From the NCBI RefSeq assembly GCF_000317555.1, contig NC_019745.1:4402001-4466000 (forward strand): a DNA stretch of 64,000 nt, in the 5' to 3' direction. This document shows, one piece after another, positions 62,753-64,000 of the stretch. Position 1 is the stretch's first letter, and every line of letters starts with the position of its first letter. A program made the position numbers and the translations under genes. This DNA is from Gloeocapsa sp. PCC 7428 (GTDB lineage: Bacteria; Cyanobacteriota; Cyanobacteriia; Cyanobacteriales; Chroococcidiopsidaceae). The notes beneath the pieces are model-generated. The model was not told the origin of the DNA and did not search any database. It was given only the letters and a program-made list of their open reading frames with translations.

Positions 62753-63220
62753 CAGTGGTTGCCAAAATCCAAGCGAAGTCAGGTTCAGAAGCATTTTTGC
62801 ATCAAGAATGATTGCAGTTGATGCAGCCGATGCTGTTAGAGGAGGGCTGTCTTAACTATTTTATGAGAAGTGAGCAAGCCGAGTTTTTTGGAATATATAG
62901 CATCCGAACACATTAGCGTTTTTCAAAAGAACACAGAAGGATTAATCGAAAATTGGGAATTACTCTTGATGGAACCTGAGAAATCTAAAAGTTAAAGCTT
63001 GCTCAGAAAGTGCGATCGCGCAACCAACAAGCGCAAAGCATCGTCTCACCGACAAATAAGTTTTCTGTACCGCCCTAACCAAGGACTGAGTAGCATAACG
63101 GTTCGCTTGAGCGGCGGCAGATAACCCTGAACTCTCACAGACAACCTTTGTTCCGTCCACACCAACGAAGTGTTAGGTGTACTTTCACAACTGGGATCTT
63201 TAAGAACGCTTTTGCGAGTT
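62753..63220. other. Gene-poor region with decayed sequence
   Basis: About 470 bases between the quinone oxidoreductase and the restriction endonuclease. It contains a possible transposase remnant (listed separately) on the minus strand at about 62960-63180. The first 200 bases show no conserved frame. Such a scar is common next to restriction systems. Confidence 0.4.
62960..63180 (-). mobile_element. Possible IS5-type transposase C-terminal remnant
   Basis: Reading the minus strand from about 63165, one frame gives 'LPPLKRTVMLLSPWLGRYRKL', which recalls the conserved end 'VERTFAWLGRYRRL' of IS5-family DDE transposases but with four extra residues between the two parts; downstream the match moves between frames. 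It is far too short and disrupted for a working gene, and no terminal repeats were found. The assignment is weak. Confidence 0.25.
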
Positions 63221-64000
63221 CTAATATGGACCGAGGAATCTCTCTCCATTAAAGTGAATCATATGATCGGGCTGATCGGCTACCCAAACTTCTGTTTCCC
63301 AGGAAATTTCAGCAAGATATCGAGTCATTTCCCTACGACTTGGGAAAGCAGTAACAAAGACTAGACCCTTACGACTTGATTGAAAAAGCTGCTTTAGTTC
63401 ATTGTGGCGTTTCAAGTTAACTGGACCATGACTAGTCACAGCTTCTATGAGGACAAGCCAATCTTGTTGTTTGTGATATATGACAACATCAGGCATCTTT
63501 CCATGAGGCTCTAATTCAATCCCCATTTCTCGAAACTTCTGTGTTTCGTTGATTATAAATTTATCGCCAGCATCGCCAATATATAGGACTACACCCCCTG
63601 GTGTAAATCTCGGACAAAAGCTTTCCAAGATATCTTTGATTAAGATATTCTGCCCACCTGACGAAAGCTGGATAGCTTGACCATCGGGTAAGCTTATGGG
63701 AATCATCGGTATATTTCGATTCCGGTCTTGCAACAAATTGGTTACTGCAATGGCGTAATTTCTACGAGCTTCTTCCCACTGCTCAGAGCCGTAAACTTGA
63801 AGAAGTGATAACGCTTGCTGATGAAGTTGGTAACACCACTTAGGGCTATTAATCGGTCGATCCGGTTTGTCTGGATTCTCAACCACTAGTCCCATCTGTA
63901 CAAATTGATGCATTGTTTGCCGTCGAACAGTTTCGCGTGTATTTGGTGCATATTGTTTGCCGTAATGATCGCGGAACCAATCCATCATCTCTGTAATTCC
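63221..64000 (-). CDS. BsuBI/PstI-family restriction endonuclease, C-terminal part (cut by window edge)
   Basis: The frame is open to the right edge, with 'GIT' preceding the first Met, so only the C-terminal about 260 residues are seen; BsuBI and PstI enzymes are 316-326. The family's core is well marked: 'YAPNTRETVRRQTMHQFVQMGLV', 'NPDKPDRPINSPKWCYQLH', 'VLYIGDAGDKFII', 'HGKMPDVVIYHKQQDWLVLIEAVTSHGPV' with the PD-(D/E)XK-like Asp-x-Glu cluster, and 'VTAFPSRREMTRYLAEISWETEVWVADQPDHMIHFNGERFLGPY'. Related enzymes cut CTGCAG. The partner methyltransferase should lie just outside. Confidence 0.9.
   Translation of the reverse strand, partial: GITEMMDWFRDHYGKQYAPNTRETVRRQTMHQFVQMGLVVENPDKPDRPINSPKWCYQLHQQALSLLQVYGSEQWEEARRNYAIAVTNLLQDRNRNIPMIPISLPDGQAIQLSSGGQNILIKDILESFCPRFTPGGVVLYIGDAGDKFIINETQKFREMGIELEPHGKMPDVVIYHKQQDWLVLIEAVTSHGPVNLKRHNELKQLFQSSRKGLVFVTAFPSRREMTRYLAEISWETEVWVADQPDHMIHFNGERFLGPY

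Overview
The window reads as chromosomal DNA of a cyanobacterium. The HIP1 octamer GCGATCGC and its core recur every few hundred bases. There is a cyanobacterial-type bacteriorhodopsin-family gene of the Anabaena sensory rhodopsin class, a cytochrome b6-like protein, and intergenic octamer and TAATTGG repeats typical of the phylum. The gene set (AI-2E transporters, GH57, glycogen debranching enzyme, MauG-like cytochrome, CapA-type glycan genes) would suit a unicellular, desiccation-tolerant Chroococcidiopsis/Gloeocapsopsis-like lineage, but that placement is inference. No tRNA, rRNA, CRISPR array or intact insertion sequence was seen.

Layout. 1-3.6 kb: the start of an arylamine N-acetyltransferase cut by the left edge, a MITE-like palindromic insert, a DUF1579 protein, a truncated HlyD-type adaptor, an adenosine-specific kinase homologue, a membrane protein and an orphan MacB/LolD-type ATPase. 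3.6-13 kb: membrane transport, with a P2-type cation ATPase divergent from a CPA2 antiporter carrying Usp domains, a BrkB protein and two AI-2E family permeases. 13-28.6 kb: a mixed block with a cell-wall amidase, a sensory rhodopsin, a CAP-domain lipoprotein, a flavin oxidoreductase, a debranching enzyme, a di-haem cytochrome, a third AI-2E permease, a PQQ sugar dehydrogenase, a frameshifted small membrane gene, an amino-acid permease, a GH57 enzyme and a nitroreductase.

28.6-44.5 kb is the most coherent region: about 16 kb of genes all on the minus strand, devoted to glycan assembly. It holds GmhA (as the C-terminal half of a GT4-GmhA fusion), HldE and GmhB, which together convert sedoheptulose-7-phosphate to ADP-D-glycero-beta-D-manno-heptose. 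With them are several GT9 (ADP-heptose-type) glycosyltransferases, one a tandem double-domain protein and one a truncated half, plus GT4 and GT2 enzymes, a short-chain dehydrogenase and a CdaR/PucR-type regulator. No HldD epimerase is seen, so the sugar may stay in the D-glycero form.

44.8-58 kb: DNA ligase LigA, two FecCD siderophore permeases without their ATPase or binding protein, a protein made only of four MshEN-like repeats (possible cyclic-di-GMP reader), dTDP-glucose 4,6-dehydratase, a proline-rich TonB-like protein, CobI, a lipase-like hydrolase, a cytochrome b6-like protein lacking one expected haem ligand, and a CPA1 antiporter. 58.6-64 kb: an EamA-GNAT-Ada operon whose first gene is frameshifted, a divergent HxlR regulator/quinone oxidoreductase pair, a possible transposase remnant, and a PstI/BsuBI-family restriction endonuclease that runs off the right edge.
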